From: CAVZCK01 sp963773735
GTDB taxonomy: Bacteria > Pseudomonadota > Alphaproteobacteria > Rhizobiales > Rhodomicrobiaceae
Direction of reading: 5' to 3'
Assembly: GCA_963773735.1 (NCBI GenBank)
Contig: CAVZCK010000031.1
Span: 1-64,000, forward strand
DNA length: 64,000 nucleotides
Below are positions 38,526-47,210 of the stretch, piece after piece. The position numbers were made by a program, and so were the translations under genes. The notes under the pieces were generated by a model. It was not told the origin of the DNA, ran no database searches, and worked only from the letters and a program-made list of their open reading frames with translations. Every line of letters begins with the position of its first letter. Within the stretch, counting starts at the first letter, position 1.

Positions 38526-39133
38526 TTATATGCGCGGCAGCAGGGCTTTCGCAAAGGCTTCGAAGGCGACGGCGCGATGCGAGATCCGGTGTTTTGCGGC
38601 GGGCTGCATCTCGCCGAAGGTGATGGAATGGCCGTCCGGGACAAAAATCGGATCGTAGCCGAACCCTCGCCTGCCGCGCGGCGGGAAGGTCAGATGGCCG
38701 AAAACCTTGCCTTCGAATTCTGGCAACATCGCCGTCCGGCATGGCGAGGCAGAGTACACAGGTGAAATTCGCCCGCGGCGCCGGTTCGAGCGCGCCTTTT
38801 GCCCGGAGTTCCTCCTCGACCTGGCGCATCGCCGCGCCGAAATCGCGAGCCTCGCCTGCCCAGCGCGCGGAATAGATGCCCGGCGCGCCGCCAAGCGCTT
38901 CGATTTCAATGCCGGAGTCGTCGGCCAGCGACGCCAGCCCGGCCGCCTTCGGCGGTCGCCACCGCTTTCAGCCTGGCATTGGCGGCAAAGCTGTCGCCGG
39001 TCTCCTCCGGCTCGGAAACGCCCAGTTCACCCGACGATAAAAGTGTGATGTCCATCGGCGCCAGCAGGTCGCGGAACTCGGCGACCTTGCCCTTATTGTG
39101 GCTTGCGATCACTAGCCGGTCGCCGCGCCGCAA
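38526..39133 (-). CDS. rdgB: RdgB/HAM1 non-canonical purine NTP pyrophosphatase (two frameshifts)
   Basis: Hydrolyses dITP, dXTP and ITP to monophosphates, keeping deaminated purines out of DNA. LVIASHNKGKVAEFRDLLAP is the substrate-binding signature; ADDSGIEIEALGGAPGIYSA carries the catalytic Asp once an extra G near 38942 is removed; GRRGFGYDPIFVPDG and KHRISHRAVAFEAF follow after a second extra base near 38721. About 202 residues when corrected. The frame opens at a TTG (39133); a tandem ATG pair at 39144/39141 overlapping the rph stop would be the natural start if one more base were lost. Essentially housekeeping, so the breaks are probably errors. Confidence 0.87.
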
Positions 39134-39143
39134 CGTTCCATCA

Positions 39144-39858
39144 TCAGCCGACCGTCAGCTTCTGCAGGCTGACCAGCTCGCGGACGCCTTTCTTGGCCAG
39201 TTCGAGCAGCCGGCCGAACAGCTCCTCGGAAAACGGCTCGCGCTCGGCCGTGCCCTGCACCTCGACCATGCCGCCCTTGCCGGTTATGACGAAATTGGCG
39301 TCGGCGTCCGCGGTGGAATCCTCGGCGTAATCGAGATCGAGCACCGGCACGCCCTTATAGATGCCGCAGGAGATGGCCGCGACCTGATCCTTCATGCACA
39401 TCGGCCCGGATCATATCGCGCGCATGCATCCATTGCAGACAGTCATGCAGCGCCACCCAGCCGCCGGTAATCGCCGCGGTCCGGGTGCCGCCATCGGCCT
39501 GGATGACGTCGCAATCGACGGTGATCTGATATTCGCCGAGCGCCTGAAGGTCGACGACCGCGCGCAGCGATCTACCGATCAGCCGCTGAATCTCCTGTGT
39601 GCGCCCGGACGGATGCCCGATGCTCGACTCGCGCCGCACCCGCTCGCTGGTGGCGCGCGGCAGCATGCCATATTCCGCCGTGACCCAGCCGCGCCCCTGC
39701 CCTTTCAGCCAGGGCGGCAGCCGGTCCTCGACCGAGGCGGTGCAGAGCACATGGGTGTTGCCGAATTTGATCAGGCAGGAGCCTTCGGCATGGATCGAGA
39801 CCGCGCGTTCGAACGCGACCGGTCGCATCGTGTCGTTTTCGCGTTTGGACGGCCGCAT
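39144..39858 (-). CDS. rph: Ribonuclease PH (one frameshift)
   Basis: A phosphorolytic 3'-5' exoribonuclease that trims tRNA 3' ends. It starts MRPSKRENDTMRPVAFERAV (ATG 39858). TASVEDRLPPWLKGQGRGWV and SIGHPSGRTQEIQRLIGRSL (phosphate/RNA-binding Arg) and CDVIQADGGTRTAAITGGW (active site) are all present. An extra C near 39396 interrupts it before MKDQVAAISCGIYKG; the last part ends ELVSLQKLTVG. Corrected length is about 238 residues, the family norm. It overlaps the probable start of rdgB. Confidence 0.9.
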
Positions 39859-40038
39859 CGGTCTGCCTCGCAGAATGGCTTGAAAGGCCGCCACACTACG
39901 CGAGAGGCCAAATCAGGGCAACCGCTGTCACGCGCGATCCACGGCCGATTTCCGGCCCATCTTCAGCGCGCGCATAAGCCCCCGCGTGGGCGCGCTGGCG
40001 CGGAGGCCCTTCGCGTCCGAAAACCGCGGGAAAAGCCG

Positions 40039-40100
40039 GCCGCGTCTCTTATATAGTTCAAAGGAATGCGCCGCGTCTCTTATATAGTTCAAAGGAATGC
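40039..40100. repeat. Exact 31-bp tandem duplication
   Basis: Two adjacent identical 31-base units (40039-40069 and 40070-40100), each beginning GCCGCGTCTCTTATATAG and ending AAAGGAATGC. Each contains a TTATAT -10-like box. The repeat ends 16 bases before the ogt start codon, so it forms the promoter or 5' leader of that gene, in the divergent gap from rph. Confidence 0.9.
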
Positions 40101-40116
40101 AGAGAGTGGACGATCG

Positions 40117-40672
40117 ATGAAACGCGACGCTTTCGAATTCACGCTTTCCCGCATGGCCTCGCCGATCGGCGAGATGCTGCTCGTCACCGATGAGCGCGGG
40201 CGGCTCAGGGCGCTCGACTGGTACGATCACGAGGAACGGATGCAGCAGCTGATGCACCGGCAATATGGGCGCGGCCGCGTCCGGCTGGTCGGCGGCGCAA
40301 CACCCGCACATATCCGCAAGGCGCTCGATGCCTATTTCGCCGGCCAGCTCGACGCGATCGACAGCCTGGAGGTCGAGGCCGCCGGCACGCCGTTTCAGAA
40401 ACGCGCCTGGGCGGCCTTGCGGCTCATCCCGGCCGGGCAAGACGGCGAGCTACTCCGAGCAGGCCGCAAAGATCGGCCATCCGACCGCGGTGCGCGCCGT
40501 CGGCCTGGCGAATGGCGCCAACCCGATCGGGCTGGTCGTGCCCTGCCACCGCGTGATCGGCGCGAACGGCACGCTGACCGGCTATGGCGGCGGGCTGGAG
40601 CGGAAGCGCTGGTTGCTGGCGCATGAAGGCGTGGCGATCGGCGGCGCTGAAAAGCAATCGACCTTGTTCTAA
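40117..40672 (+). CDS. ogt: Methylated-DNA-[protein]-cysteine S-methyltransferase (one frameshift)
   Basis: A suicide DNA repair protein that removes O6-methyl groups from guanine. It starts MKRDAFEFTLSRMASPIGEM. An extra C near 40439 breaks it; it resumes KTASYSEQAAKIGHPTAVRA and carries the acceptor Cys in GLVVPCHRVIGANGTLTGYG. Corrected length is about 185 residues. LDAYFAGQLDAIDSLEVEAA is the usual N-domain/C-domain junction. The tandem duplication lies immediately upstream. It is divergent from rph and convergent with the MoaF-like gene, five bases apart. Confidence 0.88.
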
Positions 40673-40677
40673 AGAGC

Positions 40678-41001
40678 CTAGGCCGCAATCTCAATCGGGC
40701 CGGTCAGTCGCATGAATCCGCCGCTCGCTGGCGTCACGGCTGTGAAGGCTCTTTCCGCGGTGAAATCGAGCACATGCACGATGGTGCTGCCGACGTGCTC
40801 CCGCCACGTCAGAATGACGAGACGGTCGCGTACCGCGACCGCCTCGTAATCAATCGTGTCGGTGAAGCCGACATTGTCGCCCGAGACGATCTCCACTTTG
40901 AGCGTCCGCTCCGACAGAATTGATATGCGGGGCGTAAAGGTCGGGAATTTGATCTCGAACACGAGACCCGTGCGAAGGGGTGGCGGGAGGGATGAGCTCA
41001 T
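40678..41001 (-). CDS. MoaF-like protein
   Basis: A 107-residue single-domain protein. SGDNVGFTDTIDYEAVAVRD and WREHVGSTIVHVLDFTAERA, then FTAVTPASGGFMRLTGPIE, match the lipocalin-like beta-barrel of the MoaF domain. Despite the name, involvement in molybdenum cofactor synthesis is not established for such short forms. Start ATG 41001. It is adjacent to ogt and to the accessory island that begins at 41.1 kb. Intact. Confidence 0.6.
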   Translation of the reverse strand: MSSSLPPPLRTGLVFEIKFPTFTPRISILSERTLKVEIVSGDNVGFTDTIDYEAVAVRDRLVILTWREHVGSTIVHVLDFTAERAFTAVTPASGGFMRLTGPIEIAA

Positions 41002-41120
41002 CTGAAACCAAGGTGGCGGCGCCGTAAACGAGGAACGGAGGACACGACGCTGTGTTCGTTGCTAGACCCTGTTTACAGAATTGCATAATTTGGTGCCTGC
41101 GGATGGCGGGAATATGAAGC

Positions 41121-41375
41121 GTGCGCAAGGCGGTCAAATGGAACTCGCCGCTCTACGGCGTCGAGGGCCAGGGCTGGTTCCTCGGCGTCCATTGCTTCAC
41201 GAGGTACGTCAAGGCGGCTTTCTTCCGCGGCAGGTCGCTGCGTCCCGCTCCGCCAGGGGAGTCCGAGAGCAAGGACACGCGCACCCTCGACATCCACGAG
41301 GACGACCAGCTCGACGAAGTTCAGCTCGCCGATTGGGTGAAGCAGGCCGCTGCGTTGCCCGGCGAACGAATGTGA
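41121..41375 (+). pseudogene. 5'-truncated DUF1801 (YdhG-like) protein
   Basis: The 84 residues VRKAVKWNSPLYGVEGQGWF to ADWVKQAAALPGERM match the C-terminal two-thirds of DUF1801 proteins (SESKDTRTLDIHEDDQLDEV is typical). The usual 40-50 N-terminal residues are absent: an in-frame stop lies just upstream. Either GTG 41121 starts a short form, or the gene lost its 5' end. A full-length relative lies 2.6 kb away at 43717. Confidence 0.55.
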
Positions 41376-41419
41376 GCGGGAAATAGCGAGACGCGTGCGT
41401 GACGTGAGCGGATGCCATT

Positions 41420-41498
41420 CGTAGGATGGGTTGAGCGCGCGAAACCCATCACTTTCGCGGTCAGAAGATGGGTTTCGCTGCGCTCAACCCATCCTACG
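41420..41498. repeat. REP-type inverted repeat
   Basis: Left arm 41420-41450 (CGTAGGATGGGTTGAGCGCG...) and right arm 41467-41498 are near-perfect inverted copies around a 16-base loop. It is the 'GTAGGATGGGTTGAGC' class of dispersed palindromes that accompany RAYT transposases. It sits between the DUF1801 fragment and the DUF3224 gene. Confidence 0.85.
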
Positions 41499-41556
41499 GG
41501 CTGCACCATCGAATGATGCCGTTGCGCGGCAGCACTATTGCGAAAGGAGAGTGCAA

Positions 41557-42006
41557 ATGAATGACCGGGACTCTGTTCATCCGATCGGGCAATCTCAGAC
41601 GAGGCCGCCCACGCGGGCAACGGCTAAAGCGAAGATTACCGTTCAGAACTCTGAGGCCAAGCCGTACGACCAAACCGCGAGCCCCGCATTGGTGGAGATC
41701 CGTCTAACCGAAACGTTCAGCGGAGATATCGAAGGCGTATCACCGGTCCGGGCTTTACAAGTTCTACGCGACGATAAATCCGCCTGCCTTGTCAGCATAC
41801 AGCGATTCCGCGGAAAACTGGGCGGACGCCAAGGCACGTTCGTGCTTCAAGGTTCAGAGGTCGTCGAGAACGGCAAGATCAAGGCGAGATGGTTTGTCGT
41901 ACCCGGATCGGGGACAGGTGATCTTTCCGGGCTGCGCGGCGACGGCGGCTTTGAAGGCGAATTTGGGAAAGGGTCCGACGGAACGCTGGATTATTGGTTC
42001 GAATGA
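41557..42006 (+). CDS. DUF3224 domain protein
   Basis: A 149-residue protein. After a polar N-terminal 45 residues comes a beta-barrel-like domain: EIRLTETFSGDIEGVSPVRA, GSEVVENGKIKARWFVVPGS and the Gly-rich GLRGDGGFEGEFGKGSDGTL, which is the DUF3224 pattern (related to allene-oxide-cyclase-like barrels). ATG 41557 has AAAGGAGAG upstream. The function is unknown. It is flanked on both sides by REP palindromes. Intact. Confidence 0.75.
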   Translation: MNDRDSVHPIGQSQTRPPTRATAKAKITVQNSEAKPYDQTASPALVEIRLTETFSGDIEGVSPVRALQVLRDDKSACLVSIQRFRGKLGGRQGTFVLQGSEVVENGKIKARWFVVPGSGTGDLSGLRGDGGFEGEFGKGSDGTLDYWFE

Positions 42007-42057
42007 TGCAGCTACAAAACGCACGGCGCGATCGGGCCGCCGCAACATAAGTAGTTT

Positions 42058-42088
42058 GTAGCCCGGATGGAGCGAAGCGAAATCCGGG
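42058..42088. repeat. Single REP element upstream of the RAYT gene
   Basis: GTAGCCCGGATGGAGCGAAG... closed by AAATCCGGG forms one short imperfect hairpin (31 bases), 13 bases before the RAYT start codon. This is the standard location for a REP recognised by its own transposase. Confidence 0.8.
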
Positions 42089-42101
42089 ATAAGATACACA
42101 A

Positions 42102-42639
42102 ATGGTCCGATACCGGCGCAACTTTGTTCCAGGGGGCACCTATTTCTTCACGGTTACGCTCGTTGACCGGACATCCTCTACGATGGTGCATCACGTAAAC
42201 GCCTTGCGGATGGCTTTCCGTATCGCGCGGCACGAGCGTCCTTTCACGATCGAGGCCATCGTGATCCTGCCGGAACACCTGCATACCATCTGGACGCTGC
42301 CTTCAGGCGATTCCGATTTCTCCGGCCGCTGGAAGCGGATCAAGGCGTATTTCACGCATCGGCTTGTTTGCCGCCGGCGTGCCGGTCGAGCGCCATCGCA
42401 ATGGCGAATACGCACTCTGGCAACGGCGCATTTGGGAGCACACGATTCGGAACGAGATCGATTTCGAGCGACACGTCGACTACGTGCACTTCACCCCGGT
42501 CAAGCACAAGCTGGTGAGCCGGGTGCGCAACTGGCCATATTCGTCGTTTCACCTGTATGTTAGGCGCGGTCTCAAGCCGGCCGATTGGGCGGGCGAGGCC
42601 GAAGAACCCATGATGGATTTCGGCGAGCGGAGGGGTTAA
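42102..42639 (+). mobile_element. REP-associated tyrosine transposase, RAYT (one frameshift)
   Basis: A single-domain Y1 (HUH) transposase of about 179 residues that nicks and moves REP palindromes. It opens MVRYRRNFVPGGTYFFTVTL; the metal-binding His pair is in VILPEHLHTIWTLPSGDSDF and the nucleophilic Tyr in HVDYVHFTPVKHKLVSRVRN. An extra T near 42364 (CTTG where CTG is expected) breaks it between YFTHRL and FAAGVPVERHRNGEY. It is flanked by a REP 13 bases upstream and a paired REP 18 bases downstream, a complete REPtron-like unit. If the break is an error the enzyme is likely functional. Confidence 0.88.
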
Positions 42640-42657
42640 GGCGCGGGCGGCCGAATT

Positions 42658-42736
42658 GTAGCCCGCATGAAGCGAAGCGGAATGCGGGGTCAACCTCTCC
42701 GCATTTCTCCCGCATTCCGCTTCGCTTCATGCGGGC
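42658..42736. repeat. Paired REP (BIME) downstream of the RAYT gene
   Basis: Left arm 42658-42688 (GTAGCCCGCATGAAGCGAAG...) and inverted right arm 42709-42736 around a 20-base spacer. The core GCATGAAGCGAAGCGGAATGC differs from the other copies at a few paired positions, compensated on both arms. Confidence 0.85.
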
Positions 42737-42842
42737 TTGTTGATTCCGCGCCTCGCCGGGTTGCTGCCGGATACTGCCGTGTCGGAATGGCCCGTGTCGC
42801 TCATACCTTGCCAACCGTTGGTCTAAACCCGAAGTAAGGCAA

Positions 42843-43539
42843 ATGGACATGAGAAACACATCACTTGAACCCAAGCTACTTGGATTTTGGACGCGGTGCA
42901 TCCGCGAGACCGCGCACTGGTCCCAGGAAGCGCTCGCAGCATCCTCAAACCTGGACGTCAGAACGATACAGCGGATAGAGGCCGGGAAGCCCGCGAGCCT
43001 AACGACTTCGCCGCAGCCTTGCCCGTGGGCTCGGTTACGACAACCAGGACATCTTCGAGGACCCGAAATTCATCAAGACCGTCCACGAACTGCTGGACGG
43101 AGTTCACAAGGCGCACAGGGACGACTTCGAGAAGCAATTTCCCGACCACGTACCTGTGAAAACCACAGTTGTCACGAGCGGCGGGGCTCTCGGGAGAATT
43201 ACAGAATGTTCCGAGGCATATCTATTCCACTCTGACGACGAAATCTCAGCAGAGGCGAAGCGAGTCGCAGCCTCTATCTTCGATTATCTACGCGACCTCG
43301 GAGACATCATCAGCGACATCTCGTGTTCGGACAAGCTCAAGTACATCCAAGAATTAGAAGCGATGCTCCGACACCTTCAGGGCCTCGGCGCAGCCGCTTA
43401 TTCGGCGTCACGGTCCACCAAGATGGTCGGGACATTTTGGGACAACAAGACATTAGTGCCGCTGGTCATCGGCTATCTCACCATCGTACCGAAAAGCAAG
43501 GTCATCGAGCAGATGATGGTCCCGCGAAGGCTATCGTAG
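42843..43539 (+). CDS. XRE-family helix-turn-helix protein (one frameshift)
   Basis: About 232 residues. The N-terminal HTH is WSQEALAASSNLDVRTIQRI then EAGKPASLTT. An extra T near 43009 breaks it; it resumes RRSLARGLGYDNQDIFEDPK and continues through a helical domain to KSKVIEQMMVPRRLS. The C-terminal 150 residues are not recognised (IQELEAMLRHLQGLGAAAYS is a possible coiled coil). Codon use is less GC-rich than in the housekeeping genes nearby. It lies between two REP palindromes in the accessory island. Its target is unknown. Confidence 0.65.
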
Positions 43540-43593
43540 AACCCAGGAGCGATCCTTGCTGCATCGAAAGCAACCGTAGCTAGCTCGTAGCTC

Positions 43594-43677
43594 GTAGCCC
43601 GGATGAAGCGAAGCGAAATCCGGGCTGTTGTGTCGCGTCCGAGAAACCCGGATTGCGCTGCGCTCCATCCGGGCTAC
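43594..43677. repeat. Paired REP (BIME)
   Basis: Left arm 43594-43626 (GTAGCCCGGATGAAGCGAAG...) and inverted right arm 43646-43677 (...TCCATCCGGGCTAC), the same family as the copy in front of the RAYT gene. It lies between the XRE gene and the DUF1801 gene. Confidence 0.85.
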
Positions 43678-43716
43678 GGCTCTACTCAAGAGGTGATGGG
43701 CCGATCGACAACAGCC

Positions 43717-44208
43717 ATGACAAAAGCGACCACAACGATGAAGAGCAAGAGAGGCTCGAAGGAGGGTAAAGGCGCCGACGCCCCCTCTCAGCTGATCGAT
43801 GCGAGAATCGCCGCGTTGAGTGATTGGCGGGGCGAGACGCTCGCTCGGGTCCGGGCGCTCATCAAAGAGGCGGACCCCGAGGTGGTCGAGGAGGTGAAAT
43901 GGAGAAAGCCGTCGAACTCGATGTTGGGGGTTCCGGTGTGGGAGCACGCCGGCATCATCTGCACCGGCGAGACCTACAAGGATAAAGTGAAGCTGACCTT
44001 CGCCAGGGGCGCCGCGCTCAAGGACCCGTCACGCCTCTTCAACGCCAGCCTCGAAGGCAACACCCGCCGCGCCATCGATATCCATGAGGGCGACACGATC
44101 GATGAAAAGGCGCTCATGGCGCTCATTCGCGCCGCCGTGGCGCTGAACATCTCGGTGCGAGCGACCGCTCGCCCCGCCCGCTCCCAAAAGAAACCGAAGA
44201 GCGCTTGA
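43717..44208 (+). CDS. DUF1801 (YdhG-like) protein
   Basis: A 163-residue protein. After a basic Lys/Ser-rich N-terminus it reads QLIDARIAALSDWRGETLAR, DPEVVEEVKWRKPSNSMLGV, CTGETYKDKVKLTFARGAAL and AIDIHEGDTIDEKALMALIR, a full-length DUF1801 domain. ATG 43696 and 43738 are alternative starts; the frame also runs into the REP upstream, which is not coding. The C-terminus RPARSQKKPKSA is basic. The function is unknown; some relatives are annotated as iron chaperone-like. Intact. Confidence 0.7.
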   Translation: MTKATTTMKSKRGSKEGKGADAPSQLIDARIAALSDWRGETLARVRALIKEADPEVVEEVKWRKPSNSMLGVPVWEHAGIICTGETYKDKVKLTFARGAALKDPSRLFNASLEGNTRRAIDIHEGDTIDEKALMALIRAAVALNISVRATARPARSQKKPKSA

Positions 44209-44317
44209 GGCGCGTCGTCGAATCCAGGCTGTGGCGGGAGGTGTCGGCCATCGCCTGGGCAAGGGCCTTGGCGGCCGCTTCGCAGATGCCGGCCTCGCTC
44301 CATCGTCAGAAGCGAAC

Positions 44318-44405
44318 GGGCCCGCTCTTGCGTCCTCGCTCCGGCGACGGCAGCGGTTCGAGCAAACGCCACTCCGCTTCGCTGAGGTCGCCGCAACTCA
44401 ATCCT
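44318..44405 (-). mobile_element. IS5-family transposase N-terminal remnant
   Basis: On the minus strand the frame reads LSCGDLSEAEWRLLEPLPSP then ERGRKSGPV, matching the start of IS5-type transposases (DLSDxEWxxLEPLLP). It is followed by unrelated sequence, with no DDE region or terminal repeats visible. The remaining gap 44209-44621 contains no complete gene; the promoter of mdh should be in its last 100 bases. Confidence 0.5.
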
Positions 44406-44621
44406 GCCTCCCTCCAAGAGGCATTCCTGAATCAAAGCCTTAAGGCACGCGTCAACCACTTTGTATACAGCGCCTGCCGCGCCGTTGACGCATTCGGCGC
44501 CCGCCTGCGCCCCGGCAGTGCAAATTATGGCGAGCGCACATCTGTCGTCTTGCGGCCCTGGGGCTTTCGCGTTACTCACGAACGCAAAGATCAGCGTAAC
44601 CACCTCGAAGGAGCGATTTTC

Positions 44622-45596
44622 ATGGCGCGCAAGAAGATTGCGCTTATCGGCGCTGGCATGATCGGCGGGACGCTGGCCCATCTGATCGGCCTCAAGGAAC
44701 TCGGCGACGTCGTGGTCTTCGATATCCTCGAAGGCATGCCGCAAGGCAAATCGCTCGACATCGCCGAATCCTCTCCGGTCGAAGGCTTCGACTGCAATCT
44801 CAAGGGCACGAACGACTATGTCGACATCCAGGATGCCGATGTCATCATCGTGACCGCGGGCGTTCCGCGCAAGCCCGGCATGAGCCGCGACGATCTTCTC
44901 GAAATCAACCTCAAGGTGATGGAGCAGGTCGGCGCCGGCATCAAAAAATACGCGCCGAACGCCTTCGTGATCTGCATCACCAACCCTCTCGACGCCATGG
45001 TCTGGGCGCTGCACCGCATCACCGGCCTGCCGCGCAATATGGTGGTCGGCATGGCCGGGGTGCTCGACTCGGCGCGCTTACGCTATTTCCTCGCCCAGGA
45101 ATTCGACGTCTCGGTCGAGGATGTGAGCGCGTTCGTGCTCGGCGGGCACGGCGACACCATGGTGCCGCTCATCCGCTATTCGACCGTCGCCGGCATTCCG
45201 CTCCCCGATCTCATCAAGATGCGCTGGATCACCCAGGAGCGCCTGAACGAAATCCTTCAGCGCACGCGCGACGGCGGGGCCGAGATCGTCGGCCTTCTGA
45301 AAACCGGCTCGGCCTTTTATGCTCCCGCTACTTCGGCGATCGCCATGGCCGAATCCTATCTCAAGGACAAGAAGCGCGTCCTGCCGTGCGCCGCCTATCT
45401 CAATGGCGAATATGGCGTCAAAGGCCTCTACATCGGCGTGCCCGTCGTCATCGGCAGCAAAGGCGTCGAGCGCGTCGTCGAGATCGAGCTGAATTCGCAT
45501 GAGCGAGCGGACTTCACGCGCTCTGTCGGAGCGGTGCAGTCACTGGTTGAGGCCTGCATGCGGATCGCCCCCGGCCTCGCTCAGGCGAGATCGTAA
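44622..45596 (+). CDS. mdh: Malate dehydrogenase
   Basis: A 324-residue LDH-like malate dehydrogenase. The NAD motif is IALIGAGMIGGTLAHLIGLK; VTAGVPRKPGMSRDDLLEIN carries the substrate-binding Arg and loop; VGMAGVLDSARLRYFLAQEF and the catalytic His in FVLGGHGDTMVPLIRYSTVA follow. ATG 44622 follows GAAGGAG. The GAGMIGGTLAH form is typical of alphaproteobacteria. It heads the TCA-cycle gene run mdh-sucC-sucD-sucA-odhB-lpdA and is intact. Confidence 0.95.
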   Translation: MARKKIALIGAGMIGGTLAHLIGLKELGDVVVFDILEGMPQGKSLDIAESSPVEGFDCNLKGTNDYVDIQDADVIIVTAGVPRKPGMSRDDLLEINLKVMEQVGAGIKKYAPNAFVICITNPLDAMVWALHRITGLPRNMVVGMAGVLDSARLRYFLAQEFDVSVEDVSAFVLGGHGDTMVPLIRYSTVAGIPLPDLIKMRWITQERLNEILQRTRDGGAEIVGLLKTGSAFYAPATSAIAMAESYLKDKKRVLPCAAYLNGEYGVKGLYIGVPVVIGSKGVERVVEIELNSHERADFTRSVGAVQSLVEACMRIAPGLAQARS

Positions 45597-45659
45597 CGAT
45601 GTCTTGTGGGGCGGTCTTCTGCGCCTCGTTAGGCCGAACAGCGGGGCGGGAGTGAGCCG

Positions 45660-46866
45660 ATGAATATCCACGAATATCAGGCGAAGGCAATCTTGCGCGA
45701 TTATGGCGCGCCGGTCGCCAAAGGCGCCGTCGCCTTCACCCCGGACGAGGCCGTCCGCGCCGCTGAGGCGCTGCCCGGCCCGGTCTACGTCGTCAAGGCG
45801 CAGATCCATGCCGGCGGGCGCGGCAAGGGCCGGTTCAAGGAGCCGGAAGCCGGGGAGAAGGGCGGCGTCCGCCTTGCCCGTTCGGTCGAGGAGGTCGGCC
45901 AATTCGCCAAAGCAGATGCTCGGCCATACGCTGGTGACGCTGCAGACCGGCCCGCACGGCAAGACGGTGAAGCGCCTCTATATCGAGGACGGCTCGCGCC
46001 ATCAAGCGCGAGCTTTATCTCTCCGCGCTGATCGACCGGGCGACCTCGCGGCTCGCCTTCATCTGCTCCACCGAAGGCGGCATGGACATCGAGGAGGTGG
46101 CGCACAAGACGCCGGAAAAGATCCTGACGCTCGGCATCGACCCCGCCTCCGGCTATTCGCCGTTTCACGGCCGCAAGATCGCCTTCGCGCTGCGGCCTCG
46201 AAGGCGATCAGGTCAAGCAATGCGTCAAGCTGATCGGCAGTCTCGCCCGCGCCTTCACCGAGAAGGATATGGCGCTTCTGGAGATCAACCCGCTGATCGT
46301 CACCGAAGAGCGGCGATCTGCTCTGTCTCGACGCCAAGGTGAATTTCGACGGCAATGCGCTGTTCCGCCATCCGGACGTGGTGGCCCTGCGCGACATCGA
46401 CGAAGAGGATCCGGCCGAGGTCGAGGCCGCCAAATACGACCTGTCCTATGTCAAGCTCGACGGCAATATCGGCTGCCTGGTGAACGGCGCCGGCCTTGCC
46501 ATGGCGACCATGGACATCATCAAGCTCTATGGCGAGGAGCCCGCCAACTTCCTCGATGTCGGCGGCGGCGCCTCCAAGGAGAAGGTGACCGAGGCCTTCA
46601 AGATCATCCTGCGCGACCCGAATGTGAAGGGCATCCTCGTCAACATTTTCGGCGGCATCATGCGCTGCGACATCATCGCCGAGGGTATCATTGCCGCCGC
46701 CCGCGAGATGCGGCTTGCGGTTCCGCTGGTGGTGCGCCTCGAAGGCACCAATGTCGAGCTGGGCAAGCAGATCCTGCGCGATAGCGGGCTCGCGGTGATC
46801 CCGGCCGACAATCTCGCTGATGCGGCGCAGAAAATCGTCGCCGAGGTCCGCAAGCATACGGCTTGA
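45660..46866 (+). CDS. sucC: Succinyl-CoA synthetase beta subunit (four frameshifts)
   Basis: The ATP-grasp subunit of ADP-forming succinyl-CoA synthetase. It starts MNIHEYQAKAILRDYGAPVA; VVKAQIHAGGRGKGRFKEPE is the ATP-grasp loop; ALLEINPLIVTEE and CLDAKVNFDGNALFRH are metal ligands; GILVNIFGGIMRCDIIAEGI and RLEGTNVELGKQILRDSGL complete the CoA side. Extra bases near 45911, 45996, 46193 and 46311 break it five ways; removing each gives a normal protein of about 401 residues. All four insertions are C or G. As an essential TCA enzyme it must be functional, which is the strongest evidence that the breaks are artefacts. Confidence 0.93.
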
Positions 46867-46898
46867 CCAAGAACGCAGTTACACATAAACTGTGTAAC

Positions 46899-47210
46899 AT
46901 GAAGAACATTACTTTGAGCGTGGACGAGCGTGTGCTGGCGGCCGTGCGGCGCTACGCTTCCGAGCGGGAGACGACCGTCAACGGCTTGGTGCGGGATTAT
47001 TTGACGCGCCTTGCCAATCAGGAAGACAGGGCGGCCCAGGCACGCAGCCGGCTTGTGGAATTGAGCGCCACCTCCGAGGGCAGCCTCGGTGCTTGGAAAT
47101 GGGATCGGGAAGAGCTTTATGATCGTGGAATGCTTTCTCGACACGAACATTCTGGTGTACGCGGCTTTAGGGAAGGGAGCGGAGGAGGCGAAGAGGAAAG
47201 CGGCAAGTGA
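46899..47210 (+). CDS. Antitoxin-like ribbon-helix-helix protein (VapB-type)
   Basis: A 103-residue protein starting MKNITLSVDERVLAAVRRYA, an RHH/DUF6364-type DNA-binding start, with TVNGLVRDYLTRLANQED as the second helix. WKWDREELYDRGMLSRHEHS is the segment that would bind and block the toxin. Its 3' part overlaps the toxin gene by 92 bases in another frame, common for this type. It lies 32 bases after sucC, in the same direction. Confidence 0.8.
   Translation: MKNITLSVDERVLAAVRRYASERETTVNGLVRDYLTRLANQEDRAAQARSRLVELSATSEGSLGAWKWDREELYDRGMLSRHEHSGVRGFREGSGGGEEESGK

Noticed and set aside
41420..43677. CRISPR array
   Set aside because: The repeats are few, palindromic, irregularly spaced around genes, and associated with a RAYT; no spacers of constant length and no cas genes.
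43974..45014. 346-codon antisense frame across the mdh promoter
   Set aside because: Antisense to mdh and DUF1801; only the short IS5-like segment in a different frame is meaningful.
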